Shown in pieces: positions 9,166 to 20,532 of a DNA stretch of 64,000 nucleotides. This DNA is from Candidatus Altimarinota bacterium (GTDB lineage Bacteria > Patescibacteriota > Gracilibacteria > BD1-5 > UBA2023). The notes under the pieces were generated by a model. It was given only the letters and a program-made list of their open reading frames with translations, did no database searches and was not told where the DNA came from. Position 1 is the first letter of the stretch. Each line of letters begins with the position of its first letter. Position numbers and translations under genes: made by a program. The stretch covers positions 1-64,000 of the forward strand of contig JANJWP010000014.1 in NCBI GenBank assembly GCA_024709505.1, in the 5' to 3' direction.

Positions 9166-12100
9166 TTACGCCTTTCGCCCGGAAACTGGGGCTCATGTTC
9201 GAAGCCGCAGGTCGTAGAAGAATACCGGAACGAGAAAGAGCGTCAGGAGGGCGCTCGAACTCAATCCAAAGGCGATAGCCCACGCAAGGCCGCTCCATAC
9301 GGGGTCGGCGGCAATGACGATGGAGCCGAGAACTGCCGCCGCGCTCGTGAGCAACACCGGAACGACGCGTTTTTTTGATCCTTCCACTACCGCGTCTTCG
9401 AGGCTTTTTCCCGATTCGAAGAGTTGGGTGACGTAGTCGAGCATGATGATGGCGTTTCCAACGACGATGCCTCCGAGTGCGATGGCCCCGATCATCGCGG
9501 TGGCCGTGAAATACGTATCCGAGACGATTCCTAAGAGCGCGAACCCCGGAAAGATTCCGAAAAACGAGAAGAGGAAGGTCATCATGACGATTCCGCCGAC
9601 CCGGAAACTTTTGAACTCTCCTACGACGAGAAGGTATATGGCCAAGAGCGACAGGATCATAGCGAGTCCCATGTCCCGGAACGTATCCATGGTCAATTCC
9701 CATTCCCCGCCCCATTCGAGTCGGTAGGATTTCGCGTCTTCGACTCCGACGAAATCGATGCCGTAGGGTCATGAACCGGTTTTTCGATATTTCGACGCGA
9801 AGTCCGGTTTTTCGAATTCGCCGTAGAGCGAAAGCACTGGGTATACCACTGAATTCGCGCCGATTTCCGCATAAAGGTGGACGGTCTCCGAACGTCCTTC
9901 GGTATGGAGCTCGTTTCCCGCGTAGTCCGGTTCGAACGTGGCGATTTCGTCGATTCTTACTGTGCGTCAGAGCCGACTTTTTACCGTTATGGCTCCCACC
10001 GAAGAAGGATCCTCCCGATATTTTCTCGGTATGCTGACGGTGATTTCCTCCGCCTCGGGAGATTTTCCGCCGGTCTCCGCGATTCCCACCCGGTTTTCCG
10101 AGAGGGCTGAGACGAGGGCGGCTTCCACCGATGCTGCGTCAACGTGCCGTTCGGCCATTTTTTCGCCGTCGAGCCGAACGCGGAGTTTGGGCAAGGCCGA
10201 GGAAAGGCTGTTTTCCAAATCTTCGACGCCTTCCTTTTGGGCAATGGCGGACACGATTCCTTGTACCGCTTCGGCAAACCGGACGAGCGACGGTGATGCG
10301 AGCCCTTCTTCCCCTTTGAGCTTCACGTGGAAGGTTGCCATGGCCGGAGGACCGGGCGGATCTTCGAGCAACCGGATTTTCGCGTCGGGATATTCTTTTA
10401 AGAACGCTTCGCGCAAGAGCGGACGAATTTTTATGACGTAGGCTTCCGAAGAAATGTCCCGCTCTTTCGAAAGCGATATCCGCATGCTCGTTTGGTGTTC
10501 TCCGGAGCGGTTTTGCGATCATCGGAAGAGGTTCGCGAAATCCGGAAGGAACCGCTCTCCCGAGATGCTGGCGACGGCCGTGACGACTCGGAGGTCTTCG
10601 CCCAGTTTTCCCTCGCGATCAAAAAGGAAATCGGAAACGAGGCGAGCGGCTTTTTCGCTCTCGACGGCCGTCTGGTCGCGGGGGAGATCGATCCAAACGT
10701 AGACTTGGTCCTTATCGGCCTTCGGAAGCATCCGGGCACGGAACGCATCCACTGCAATCGGAACGGTTACGACTAGAACGAGCGCTGTCCAAAATGCCGG
10801 CTTCAACCATCGTCGTCTCCGTTTCTCCGCCTCTCCTTTTCCGACAAATTTTTTTAAAAACCGTGCGTAATGGGCGAGGATGGGAGCATCTTCTTCTGCT
10901 TGATGGCCGTTTCCCCGATCGAGGGCGTGCGCCATGAACGGATTGATACTGAAGGCGATGAAGAGCGACGCGGTAAGGGCTATCGCGGCAAATACCGGAA
11001 TGGGCTCCATGTAGTCGCCCATCATTCCCGTAACCGCAAACATTCCCAAAAACGAGACGATGCGCGTAATCGTGGAAAGGACGATCGAAACCCCCACCTC
11101 CCGCACGCTGTCGAGAATGGCTTGTTTCTTGGTTCTTCCGTCGCGTCCCCTTTCGGCCAGATGCCGGGCGTTGTTCTCGACGACGACGATCGAGTCATCC
11201 ACGAGGATTCCGAGCGAAAGGATGAGCGCGAAGAGCGTTATGCGATTGATGTCGAGCCCGAAAACGAACGCGACGATGAAAACGATTCCAAGTACCAGGG
11301 GAATGCAGAACGCCGCGTTCGCCGCGTTGCGGAGGCCTAAAAACAGCACGAGAACGCCGAAGACGATGACGATGCTGACAAACAGGTGGAAAAGGAGTTC
11401 GTTCGTGGCATGCTTTGCGGTTTCGCCTTCGTTTGAGACGATTTCAACGGAGACGTCTCCCGGAAGGGAGGAACGAAATTTTTCCACCCGTTCGACCACC
11501 CGTTCGACCACGTCCACGGCATTCGTTCCCTTCGATTTCGAAATTCCGAGAAAGGCCGAAGGCCAGGTTCAGCGTTCGTCCGAATGGAAGGCGAATTCGG
11601 TCGCTTCCGCCGGTCAACGGACGATTTCGGCAATGTCCCGGAGGTAGGTGGACGAACCTTCCGGACCTCCGGAGACGACGAGGTTTTTCAGGCTTTCCAT
11701 ATCGGATCATCCGCCGTCGAGCGCGACGAGCGTGGAAGCGTTTCCTTCCGAAATGCTTCCGACGGTTCGATATCCGATCGTCGATTTGAGAATTCCCACG
11801 ATTTCGACGGCCTCCATTCCGAGGGAACGGACTTTGTCCGGGTCGATTTTTACGGCGATGGCGTTCGGATAGCCTCAAACAACGTCGAGCGCCGAAGTTC
11901 CGAAAATCTTTTTAACCTCGTTTTTTAAAAGGTTGGCGATTGCGCGGACGTAGATTCCGGCCTCGATTTGATTCAGGGCGGAGCCTTGGTAACGAACGGC
12001 AAAAACCACCTGCGGCAGGTCTTCGGGGTCGATGGATCGGATGTTCATGGCTTCGATTCCGTAGGGACGGAGGGCGTAATTCGACGAGAGTTTGTCGTAG

Positions 12101-12429
12101 AGCCGGGCCTTGGCTTTTTCAGCGTCAGTCCCCACTTCGAAGCTTGCCATGACCGAGGCGAATTCATCCCCGGAATATCCGTACAGGTCGTCGATTCCTT
12201 CGAGTTCCGCGAGACGGTTTTCGATTTCCCTTACGACGAGCCGGCTTGAATCCGCGCTCGAATATCCCCGTACCGGAACCGTTATTTCGAATGCTGGAGC
12301 GACGATGGAGGGGTTGTATTGTTTTGGAAGGAGGGCATACGAAAGAATTCCGAAAAACGAAATGGCCGTAATCGCAACGAGCGTGATCTTTTGGTTGTCG
12401 AGGAAGTATTTTGCGAATTTTTCCAACAT
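9166..12429 (-). CDS. RND-family efflux transporter (AcrB/MdtB type)
   Basis: Proton-driven inner-membrane exporter of 1087 residues, the normal size for the HAE1-like RND family. The N-terminal membrane helix and PN1 region (ALLPKQYNPSIVAPAFEITV) open the protein, and the proton-relay region GILVDDSIVVVENN in TM4 is intact. A second repeat with the helix-rich C-terminus ends in SSALLTLFLVPVFFYDLR. Several in-frame TGA codons are bridged; the last one is eight codons before the true TAA at 9166-9168. First gene of the efflux cluster; its promoter region holds the repeat described at 12454-12475. Substrate unknown. Confidence 0.92.
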
Positions 12430-12453
12430 TTTCCGCAGTCGTTTTTTAAAAAA

Positions 12454-12475
12454 CTACCAAACGGTAGGTAGAATA
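12454..12475 (-). promoter_or_regulatory. Likely TetR operator over the efflux promoter
   Basis: Inverted repeat CTACC-N8-GGTAG (12454-12471) with a nested TACC-AAAC-GGTA, overlapping a minus-strand -10 box TATTCT (12475-12470). A TTGCGC -35 box lies about 16 bases upstream. The layout fits repression by the TetR protein encoded in the same cluster. Confidence 0.55.
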
Positions 12476-12592
12476 TTCAAAAAGAAAATCCGCGCAAGAA
12501 AAAACCGGAAGATGGCTTTTCCCGTTTTTTCGATAAAATTTCAAGCGTTCCGGATTCCCGTTGCGAACTTCGTTTTTTAAGCCGTTTTTCCC

Positions 12593-13642
12593 GTGATCGA
12601 AGCCTTCGTCTCCAAACCTCTCTCCGCCCTCCATGTCTGGGCATGGATTCCCATGCCGCTTGGAACCTCCCAGGAACTGGCCCATTCAATGGAACACCGG
12701 ATATTTCTCGATCCGAAAATCGCGGCCCTCGAAGACGCTACGGTGCGCCACAATGGCATGACTTGCTGGTCTGGAATCCGGTTGGAATTCACCGTTCGTC
12801 CCGAACGTTTGGAGGAGCTTCGCGAAGCGGTCATCCATCTTTTTTCGGGTCCGTTGCCAAAAATGTCGTTCGAAGAACGCGAACGTTTCGCCCGTGAGCT
12901 CGAAGAAGGGGGCGGCGACTTTTTCGACCGGGCCCTAGACCGTTTCCGGACGGAATTTTCCAAAGCGAACGGATTCGAGCATTCCGGAAAGGGCGAAGAC
13001 GAAATATGGTCGGATTTGGATTTTTCAAAATCCCGGATGCTCGTCGTTGGCGAAACCCTTCCGCGAACCGGCGAAAATCCGATTACCCGGTTCGCCCCCC
13101 CGTGGCTTCCGGCCTCACGCTCAAAGCTCGTGTTTCCGGTCTTGAAAGGGGAATTGAATGAAAAAGAGCGTGATTTTTTGGAAATCGTTCCGCCGGACGC
13201 CGGGATGGAATACGTCCTTCTTTTGCCCTCGATCATCGAGGACGCCCGCGATTACGCGTTCCACTGTTTGTTCTTTCATCACCTCCGCCTGAGGGCGGAT
13301 ATCGATTTTCGCGATTCCGGGCGAACCTACGACCCCATTGCCGAAGACTATTTCGAAGACGGGTTCGTCGTGTCGGGAATTCATTTGGTTACTTCCGACC
13401 GTTCGAAAAAACTTCCGGCACTTCCGAAAAAACCTGCGAAAGCCGAGTTCGAAAAAACCCGCGATTCGCTCGCTTTTCAGGCTTCCATCTATCTCGACCA
13501 ACTCCTTTACGGAACCTATCCGGTGATCGGAATCGGGCCTTCCGAAGGAATCCGCGCCATTGCCGGGTATCCTTACGACGATTTCGTCGAACGCTTCGAC
13601 CGGGCATGCGAGAGGGTTTGCGTCTTTTGGGGAAGGGAGTAG
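12593..13642 (+). CDS. M16-like (insulinase family) peptidase, single unit
   Basis: 349 residues from a GTG start. Near the N-terminus is HSMEH, the inverted zinc motif HxxEH of M16 peptidases, in the expected setting (…GTSQELAHSMEHRIFLDP) followed by a beta strand region ending NGMTCWSGIRLEFTV, as in the family. A Glu-rich helix about 75 residues later could supply the third ligand. Most M16 proteins have two such halves of 200-250 residues; this is one and a half, and the C-terminal half is poorly recognisable. No TGA inside, stop TAG. It may be a diverged or non-catalytic member. Confidence 0.55.
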   Translation: MIEAFVSKPLSALHVWAWIPMPLGTSQELAHSMEHRIFLDPKIAALEDATVRHNGMTCWSGIRLEFTVRPERLEELREAVIHLFSGPLPKMSFEERERFARELEEGGGDFFDRALDRFRTEFSKANGFEHSGKGEDEIWSDLDFSKSRMLVVGETLPRTGENPITRFAPPWLPASRSKLVFPVLKGELNEKERDFLEIVPPDAGMEYVLLLPSIIEDARDYAFHCLFFHHLRLRADIDFRDSGRTYDPIAEDYFEDGFVVSGIHLVTSDRSKKLPALPKKPAKAEFEKTRDSLAFQASIYLDQLLYGTYPVIGIGPSEGIRAIAGYPYDDFVERFDRACERVCVFWGRE

Positions 13643-13677
13643 TTTGTCGGAAAACCGATGTCCCGAACAAAAACGCT

Positions 13678-13712
13678 TTGACTTTTAACGTTTCCTTTAT
13701 TATAAAGGAAAC
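13678..13712 (+). promoter_or_regulatory. Leaderless promoter with perfect inverted repeat
   Basis: TTGACT (13678-13683), 17 bases, TATAAA (13701-13706), ATG only six bases later. A perfect 10-bp inverted repeat GTTTCCTTTA-TTA-TAAAGGAAAC (13690-13712) covers the -10 box and the start site, an operator candidate or an mRNA 5' hairpin. Confidence 0.7.
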
Positions 13713-16547
13713 ATGACAGAAAAATCCCGGCATTCCGAAATCCCCTCGGAAGCCTCTCTTTCGGTGGCTTCAAAAAAACCCCGCATTGGCCGTTTGGACC
13801 GTGCAAGGGTCTTTTTTCGCGCTAAAATCGCCAAACTCGTTTCCTTAAGCGATGCGGTGGTCGTCTCGAAGATTGGGAAATACGTTCCCGCCGCCGTGCT
13901 CGCCACTTCACTCGCTACGACCGCGCAAATCTGGAAATCCCAACAGGACGCCGTTTCAAACGGGCTTTTCAAAACGCTCGAAAACCATGCCGTCGATGCC
14001 GAAAATTCCATCGTCGAACGGATGCGGGGATACGGACACATTCTCGTGGGCGTTCGAGGGCTGTTTTCCGCTTCTTCGGAGGTGGGTCCAAAGGAATTTC
14101 GGGAATATGTCCGATCACTCCAACTTCCCGAAAAATATCCCGAAATCCAGGGAATCAGCATTTCGTACCATACCCAGTCGGAAGCCGTTCCCATCTCCAT
14201 GATCGAGCCCCAATCGCGCGAGAATTCCCGGTTGACGGGATACGATAACTTTTCCAATTCCGAAAGAAAAACCGCCATGGAGTCGGCTCGGGATACCGAT
14301 TCCGTCGTTTTATCCGGAAAGCTCCGGCTCTCGAAGGGCGCTTCGAATTCCAATTCCGACATGGCCATGTTTCTTCCCATGTACCGGAAAGGACTGCCCC
14401 ATTTGACCGAGCGCGAACGGAGGGAAAATATCACGGGTTGGATTGCCGCGTCATTTCGGATGGAGGATTTCGTTCCTCGCGCTGCCGGCAGGCATTTTTC
14501 GCACCTTGACATCGAAATATACGAAGGCGCGCCTCATGCCCACAATCTCATCTACGATTCACATCCAGAGGATGTTCCGAATGAAAACTGGAATCTCCAT
14601 ACGATAAGGAAGGTCGAAATGCTCGACAAGGAATGGACCATCGTGTCAAAGGCGCTTCCGGAGCTTCGAAATTCCGTAAATGCGGAAGGTCCGAAAGTTG
14701 CCCTCGCAATCGGAATTCCTTCAAGCTTCCTTCTTGCCAGCTTCTTTTTTCTCCTCATACGGGGGAGGGAAAACATGCTTAATGGCATAAATGCGTTGAG
14801 AAAGTCCTCCGAAGAACTTCGCCGCAGCGAAATTCGTTACAAATCTCTTTTTCGGGATGGAAAAATTCCCATGCTCGTCATTGATCCGAATTCCGGAAAC
14901 ATTGTCGATGCCAATCTTGAAGCCTCAGAATTTTACGGTCATTCCATCGACGAACTGCGATTGATGACGATTGCCGATCTCAACGGAAACGAGAGAAGTA
15001 CCGCAACGGAACGGCTCGCGCTCGTAAAGGAGGGAAAATTGAATCGTTTCGAAGCCCATCACGTCCTCGCTTCCGGCGACATCCGTGACGTTGAAATTTC
15101 CGCCTCCCATATAGAAATGGAAGGGAAAGATCGAATCCTCCAAATCGTCTCTGACATATCCGAACGCAAGAGCGCGGTGGAAAAGATCATGAAAATGGCC
15201 ACGCACGACGATCTTACTGGACTTCCTAACCGGAGCCTTTTCGTAGACCGACTTTCCCGTGCCTTTGCCAACGCCGACCGAAACGGAAAAACCGTTGCGC
15301 TCATGTTTATCGATCTCGACCACTTTAAGGTCGTCAACGATTCCATGGGACATGACGTTGGCGATGCGCTCCTAAGGGAGGTTACCGCGAGAATGAGAAC
15401 CCTCGTTCGCGGTCAGGATACGGTGGCTCGGCAAGGCGGGGATGAATTTTTAGTAATCCTTCCCAATTTGGATGAACCGTCCAACGCTTGAGTGGTGGCG
15501 GAAAAAATCGTCTCCGCGCTCTCGAAGCCCTTCCATATTCGCGGACACGAACTCCACATTGGCGCGAGCATCGGAATCGCGTCGTATCCAAGGGATGCCA
15601 AAGACGTTGACACCCTCATGAAATACGGCGACATCGCGATGTACCGGGTAAAGGGTTCCGGCCGCCAAGGGTACCGATTTTTTTCGCCTGAAATGCACGC
15701 CCTTTCGGTGGAACACCAGTCAATTGCCAACGCTCTTCACCATGCGATAGACCGTCAGGAGTTTCACATGGAATACCAACCCATCGTCAAAGTTTCCACG
15801 GGAAAGATGATTGCCATGGAAACCCTCATCCGTTGGCAGCATCCGGAATTCTGAAAGGTTTCTCCAGAAAAATTCATCCCCATCGCCGAAGATTCGGGAC
15901 TCATCGTTTCGATTGGCGAATGGATCATCCGGGACGTCTGCCGACAGATTTCCGAATGGAGGTCCAAAGGGCATGAGGTTCCAAGGGTGGCGATCAACCT
16001 TTCTGCCCGCCAGTTCCGCTCCAAGACCCTCGTGGAAGACATTTTGAAAGTGCTTCAAGAAACGGAAACCAGTCCGAACCATATCGGCCTCGAAATTACC
16101 GAAAGCATGCTCGTGGACGACGTCGAATCGGTGGTTGAAACGCTTTCGGAACTCGAGCGGCACGGAATCGAAGTTTCCATCGACGATTTTTGAACCGGAT
16201 ATTCGAGCTTGAGCTATTTGAAGCGGTTTCCCGTGAAGAAACTCAAGATTGACCGCTCGTTCGTCCGCGATTTGGCCGAAGACGCCGACGATTTGGTCAT
16301 CGTAAAAAGCATCGTGGATCTTGCTCACAATCTTGGTCTCCGAGTCGTTGCCGAAGGCGTTGAAAACGAAGCGCAACTTTCCGTTCTGCGCGACTTGAAG
16401 TGCGACTGCGCCCAAGGATATTTTTTCAGCCGCCCCATTTCTGCCGAAGCCCTCGAAAAGCGGCTCCCTGAACGTCCGCATTTCCGGCTTGTTCGGGGCG
16501 AAGAGAACGTCCGTCCGCTCGGAGCCGCACGGCATCTCCACCAATAG
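13713..16547 (+). CDS. CHASE-PAS-GGDEF-EAL cyclic di-GMP enzyme
   Basis: 944-residue membrane sensor that can both make and break c-di-GMP. Order: cytoplasmic N-terminus, membrane segment about 51-68, extracytoplasmic CHASE domain about 90-300, second membrane segment about 330-350, PAS about 375-480, GGDEF (intact GGDEF at about 574, substrate region DLDHFKVVNDSMGHDVGD) and EAL about 690-930. The EAL signature is ETL (METLIRW); the later motifs ITESML, DDFGTGYSSLSYL, KIDRSFVRD and EGVE are intact. Three TGA codons are bridged; those in HPEFGKVSPEKFIPIAE and DDFGTGYSS fall exactly on conserved glycines. Stop TAG. No partner gene is adjacent. Confidence 0.95.
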
Positions 16548-16575
16548 CGCCCCGTTCCCGCGAAATGGGAAATTA

Positions 16576-16643
16576 TGAGAATAATTCTTATTATGATTTG
16601 CCATTCCGGCGATTCCGCGTAGTCTATATGAGAATTATTCTCA
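16576..16643 (+). promoter_or_regulatory. Two Fur/PerR-type boxes upstream of dps
   Basis: TGAGAAT-A-ATTCTTA (16576-16590) and the perfect palindrome TGAGAAT-T-ATTCTCA (16629-16643) both fit the 7-1-7 pattern of Fur-family operators. The second overlaps the likely promoter just before dps. No regulator gene of this family is in the window. Confidence 0.7.
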
Positions 16644-16658
16644 ATAATCCCTACAAAT

Positions 16659-17090
16659 ATGGAAACCGCCGTAAATTCCGCTCTTGCGAAAACCGTATTG
16701 GAGAAGGTTTTCCTTGAAACCTATGCCCTGTATTTCAAGGCGCACAGTTACCATTGGAACGTCAGGTCTTCGAATTTCCATTCCGACCACGCGTTTCTTG
16801 AGGGGCAGTACGATTCGCTTTGGGAAGCGCTCGACGAAATTGCCGAACGTCTCCGCGCACTCGATCTTCCCGCTCCGTCATCCGTTCCCGGGCTTTCCGC
16901 CCTCGCCTACGGAACTTCGAAAGATTCCATGTACGCGGACCTTCTCTCCGGACACGAGGACATAATCGCCACTCTCCGATTGGGGATTGAAACTCTTGAA
17001 GCGGCATGAGACGCGGCTGGAGCCGACTTCTTGGTCGGACGTCTCGCGGAGCATGAAAAATCCGCATGGATGCTTCGGTCATCGCGGTAG
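16659..17090 (+). CDS. dps: Dps ferritin-like DNA-binding/iron storage protein
   Basis: 143 residues. Stores iron as a dodecameric shell and protects DNA from peroxide damage. The ferroxidase-site residues are in HSYHWNV and in FHSDHAFLEGQYDSLWEALDEIAERLRAL; the end DFLVGRLAEHEKSAWMLRS is the family's C-terminal helix. A TGA (17007-17009) in the last third is read as Gly; stopping there would remove the final helix. Stop TAG, then a terminator. Fur/PerR-like boxes upstream suggest iron or peroxide control. Confidence 0.93.
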
Positions 17091-17102
17091 TCTTATAAAA
17101 AA

Positions 17103-17132
17103 ACGGAGTCGGGCCCGATTCCGTTTTTTTTT
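17103..17132 (+). terminator. Rho-independent terminator after dps
   Basis: ACGGAGTCGGG/CCCGATTCCGT stem followed by nine T. Confidence 0.9.
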
Positions 17133-17240
17133 GCGCTTTCAAAAGACGCGGACGGATGTCCATTCCAAAATCTCCTTGCTAAAAATTGACTCGCGATTAT
17201 TTTTCTTTTTAAGAATGCCTTAGAAGATAATATCCGAGAT

Positions 17241-18908
17241 ATGCAAGCAGCAATGGAAGGAAAGCCTGACGAAAGCCTTTCCCTATCGGAGGCGAGCGTT
17301 GTTCCCCTCTCGGATTCGGTCTTTGAGAAGGAGCGTATTCTTGCGAACCAGCTCCGCCATGCGATGGACGAGCATATCGTCGCCCAAGACGAAGCCAAGG
17401 AAACTCTCATTTCGGTCCTCATCCAGGGGATGTTCAACGTTTTTCGCGAACAGGGGGTTCTTGGTTCGGTATTTCTTTGAGGTCCTACCGGGGTGGGAAA
17501 AACCGAATTAGCCCGAACGTTGGCAAGGGTATTTTTCGGTGATCCGAATGCCTTCGTAAAAATTCCGTGCGAAACCATGCCGCACGAATGTGACATTGCC
17601 CGATTGGTCGGAGCCTCCTCGGGATACATCGGCTACGGCGACGTTCCGTTCATGGCCGACGTCCGCGTTCATGCCGGGTATAAGGCCGCCAAGCAAAAGG
17701 GGACGCTCCATCCGCTTTTGGGCCGCTACGAAATGGAAAATTTCTCCATCGTTTTGGTTGACGAGCTTGAAAAGGCTCATCCGGATATCGCGAACGCCTT
17801 CCTTAACGCCCTTCAATCGGGGGAAATGTCGATGTCGAGCGGAAAGGAATTGGCGAATTCTCGTCTCTCAAAAGACATTACGCACGCCCTCTCGACCGAT
17901 TTGCGGAACACGCTCTTCATTTTCACTTCCAACGTTGGCGAACACGTGATCGCCACCGAAAAACGCGGGGCCATCGGTTTTTCCGCCGACACTGCCGGAA
18001 AAAAGGCCGATTCCGGAGACAGGGCAACGTTCGAAAAGGCCTTGAAAAAGGCTTTCGCTCCAGAATTCCTCCATCGCATCGACGCCATTGTCCGGTGCCA
18101 TTCAATAACGGGCGAGCATCTCCGCCAAATCATGGCCCTTAACGTCGGCCACGTGAACCGGGCCCTGCGTGACAAGGGGTATTTCGATTCGATCCGTTTC
18201 GAAATGTCTCCGGAATTCGTCGAACATTCCCTGAAATCCGCGAAAAGCGAAGAAGCCGGAGCCCGGGCGATATCGGTCGTCATGAAGGGGATCACCGCAA
18301 GACTCGGGATGGCCCTCCAATCGGGAAAACTTCCCGATGAGGCCAACGGAATCATCCGCTTCGAGCTTTTAAACGGCAATCCGGACATCAATTTTTACGA
18401 AACCCCGGGATTCATCGACGAAGCGGGAATTTCCAAACGAACGCTTCGTCCGACGAGCCATTCTTCGGAATCGGTGCGGAATTTCGTGGAAGGAAAGCTT
18501 TCGGCTTTCGGCGACACGATTCGTGAAGTCATCGCCGAATACATGGAACTCATGTCGGATTACGACCCCGACTATAAGCCCGCGAAGAAGTTTTTGGAAG
18601 GGCGTCTCGAAGCGTGCGGATTCACGGCGGAAGATCTGGGATTTCTCCAAACCTCGGCGTTTCTCCGGGTATACGAGACGACCGAAAGGCTCGCGGAGGG
18701 CGAGGTCATCATCCGCGACGGTGCCGATTTCGAACCGGTCGGTTTCCGGGCCATCGAAAAATACCTTCGCGCTTCGGTTGCCAAGAACGTTCCGCTCGCC
18801 CGGATGTACGCGTTCATCCGCGTATTGCTCGATCGTCCAATGAGTCGGAACGAAGCAATCGTCGTTTCGCAGCATCTGCACCGCCTTTTGCAAGGAAAAG
18901 GACACTAA
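17241..18908 (+). CDS. Single-AAA Clp/Hsp100-type ATPase with unknown C-terminal domain
   Basis: 555 residues. After a short N-terminal segment comes one AAA+ domain of the ClpB-D2/ClpX class: Walker A G-GPTGVGKTELAR at about 80-90, Walker B IVLVDELEKAHPD at about 170, sensor 1 IFTSNVGEHV at about 230, then a small D2-like domain to about 360. The first glycine of the Walker A block is written TGA (17478-17480). The last 190 residues match no family I know. Unlike ClpA/B/C it lacks a second ATPase domain and a Clp-N repeat, and I see no ClpP-loop motif. Probably a remodelling ATPase. Stop TAA. Confidence 0.8.
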
Positions 18909-18928
18909 GGAAAGAAGGAAAATGAAAA

Positions 18929-18948
18929 CCCCCGCCCAAAAGCGGGGG
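18929..18948. terminator. Terminator between the Clp-like gene and proS
   Basis: CCCCCGC-CCAAAA-GCGGGGG. The T-rich side (TTTTC) is on the minus strand, so it best serves proS. Confidence 0.75.
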
Positions 18949-18962
18949 CATGATGGTGCGAA

Positions 18963-20462
18963 TTAGAACGCCCGTGCCACGATAACCGCGACGTTGTCGG
19001 GATTTTTTACCGTGAGAATGCCGTCGGTGAATTGGCCTTTGTTCGGAATGCAGCGCGTGGTCGCCTTGTACTTTTCCTTGATTTCCACTTCGAACGCGGG
19101 GTTTTTATCCCATTCGTAGAGCGCGAATTTTCCGGCTTCGACCGCTGCTCCGATCTCCTCCGTGCTTCGGCAGGCGACGACGTTTTTTTCGAGCCGTTCG
19201 CGCGAACGGCGGCGGAGTTCGTTCTGGCCTTCTTCGAGGAATTTCGCGACGACGGATTTTGCCTCGGAGGTTTTTATTTGAACCTTTTCGCCCGTTACGC
19301 GGGAAATGACCGTGCAAAGGCCTTCTTCCATTTCTTTCGGTCCGACGGCGATGGCTACCGGGTATCCCGAAAGTTCGAAGTCGGTAATTTTTTCGCCGAA
19401 ACGGGCATCGCGGAAATCGACGAGAACCTTTCCATCCGCTCCCGTGAGCGCGCGGAAATATTCGCCCTTCACCGGAGTTTCTACCGACTTCCCCACGACG
19501 GTTTCGGCAACGTTTCGAACGTAGGCGTCGATGGTTGATTTTTCTCCGGATCCGTATACCGGAAGAAATACGGCTCGATATTCCGAAAGGCGCGGCGGAA
19601 TGACCAATCCTTTGTCGTCGGAGTGGCTCGAGATGAGTCCGCCGATGGAACGGGTGGACATGCCCCACGAGGTGTACGCCGGATAGGCGATTTTTCCGTC
19701 GCGACCGAGGTATTTGACATCGAACTGCTCCATGAACCCGCGTCAGAGCACGTGCGAGGTGCAGATTTGGAGCGCCCATCCATTGGACATCATGGGCTCG
19801 TAGGTGAAGGTTTTTTCCGCTCCCGCGAATCGTTCGCTCTCCGATTTCACGCCAGAAATCCCTTCGATGGCGAGAAGTTCCCGAAACGTTTTTATGTAGA
19901 CGTCGTTCATGATACCCACGGCGAACTCATAGGCTTCTTCGGAGGTTTCGTGGAGGGTGTGGCCTTCCTGCCAGTGGAATTCGGCAGTGCGGAGGAACGG
20001 GCGGGTGCGCTTTTCCCAACGGAGCACGTTGGCCCACTGGTTGTAGAGAAGGGGTAAATCGCGGTAGCTCTGCAATTGTCCGCGGAAAAAATCGCAGAAA
20101 ATCGTTTCGGAGGTCGGACGGAAGGCGAGTTTTTCTTCGAGCTCCTTTCCGCCCCCGTGGGTAACGATGGCGAGTTCCGGAGCGAAGCCTTCGACGTGTT
20201 CCTTTTCGCGTTCGAAAAACGACATCGGAATGAGTGCCGGCATGTAGAGGTTGCGCACGCCTTTCGCCTCAATGAGTCCGTTTACGTTGGCCTTGATCGC
20301 TTCCCAAAGCGAAGCGGCTTTGGGAAGGAAATAGATGCACCCTGGAGTGGGGGAATATTCAAAAAGTTCTCCCCGGCCAGCGACGTCGAGATACCACTGG
20401 TTGTAGTCCGTTTCGCGGGAGGTGAGTTTCGCTTTGGCGAGGTTGCGGTTGTCGTTGGTCAT
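18963..20462 (-). CDS. proS: Prolyl-tRNA synthetase, archaeal/eukaryotic-type
   Basis: 499-residue class II synthetase that charges tRNA-Pro. Motif 2 is visible (RTRPFLRTAEFHWQEGHT), preceded by AFRPTSETIF. The size, absence of the bacterial editing insertion and the C-terminal zinc-domain-like end place it in the shorter ProS group found in archaea, eukaryotes and some bacteria. The TGA at 19743-19745 lies in TSHVL-G-RGFMEQFDVKY, where the family has a conserved Gly. Stop TAA, followed by a minus-strand terminator. Confidence 0.95.
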
Positions 20463-20532
20463 AAGGCGGTCGTAAAGAACCGTTCCACTATAGGTAAAAC
20501 GCGCCTTTTCGCAACGGCGTTTCGGGGAAGTT

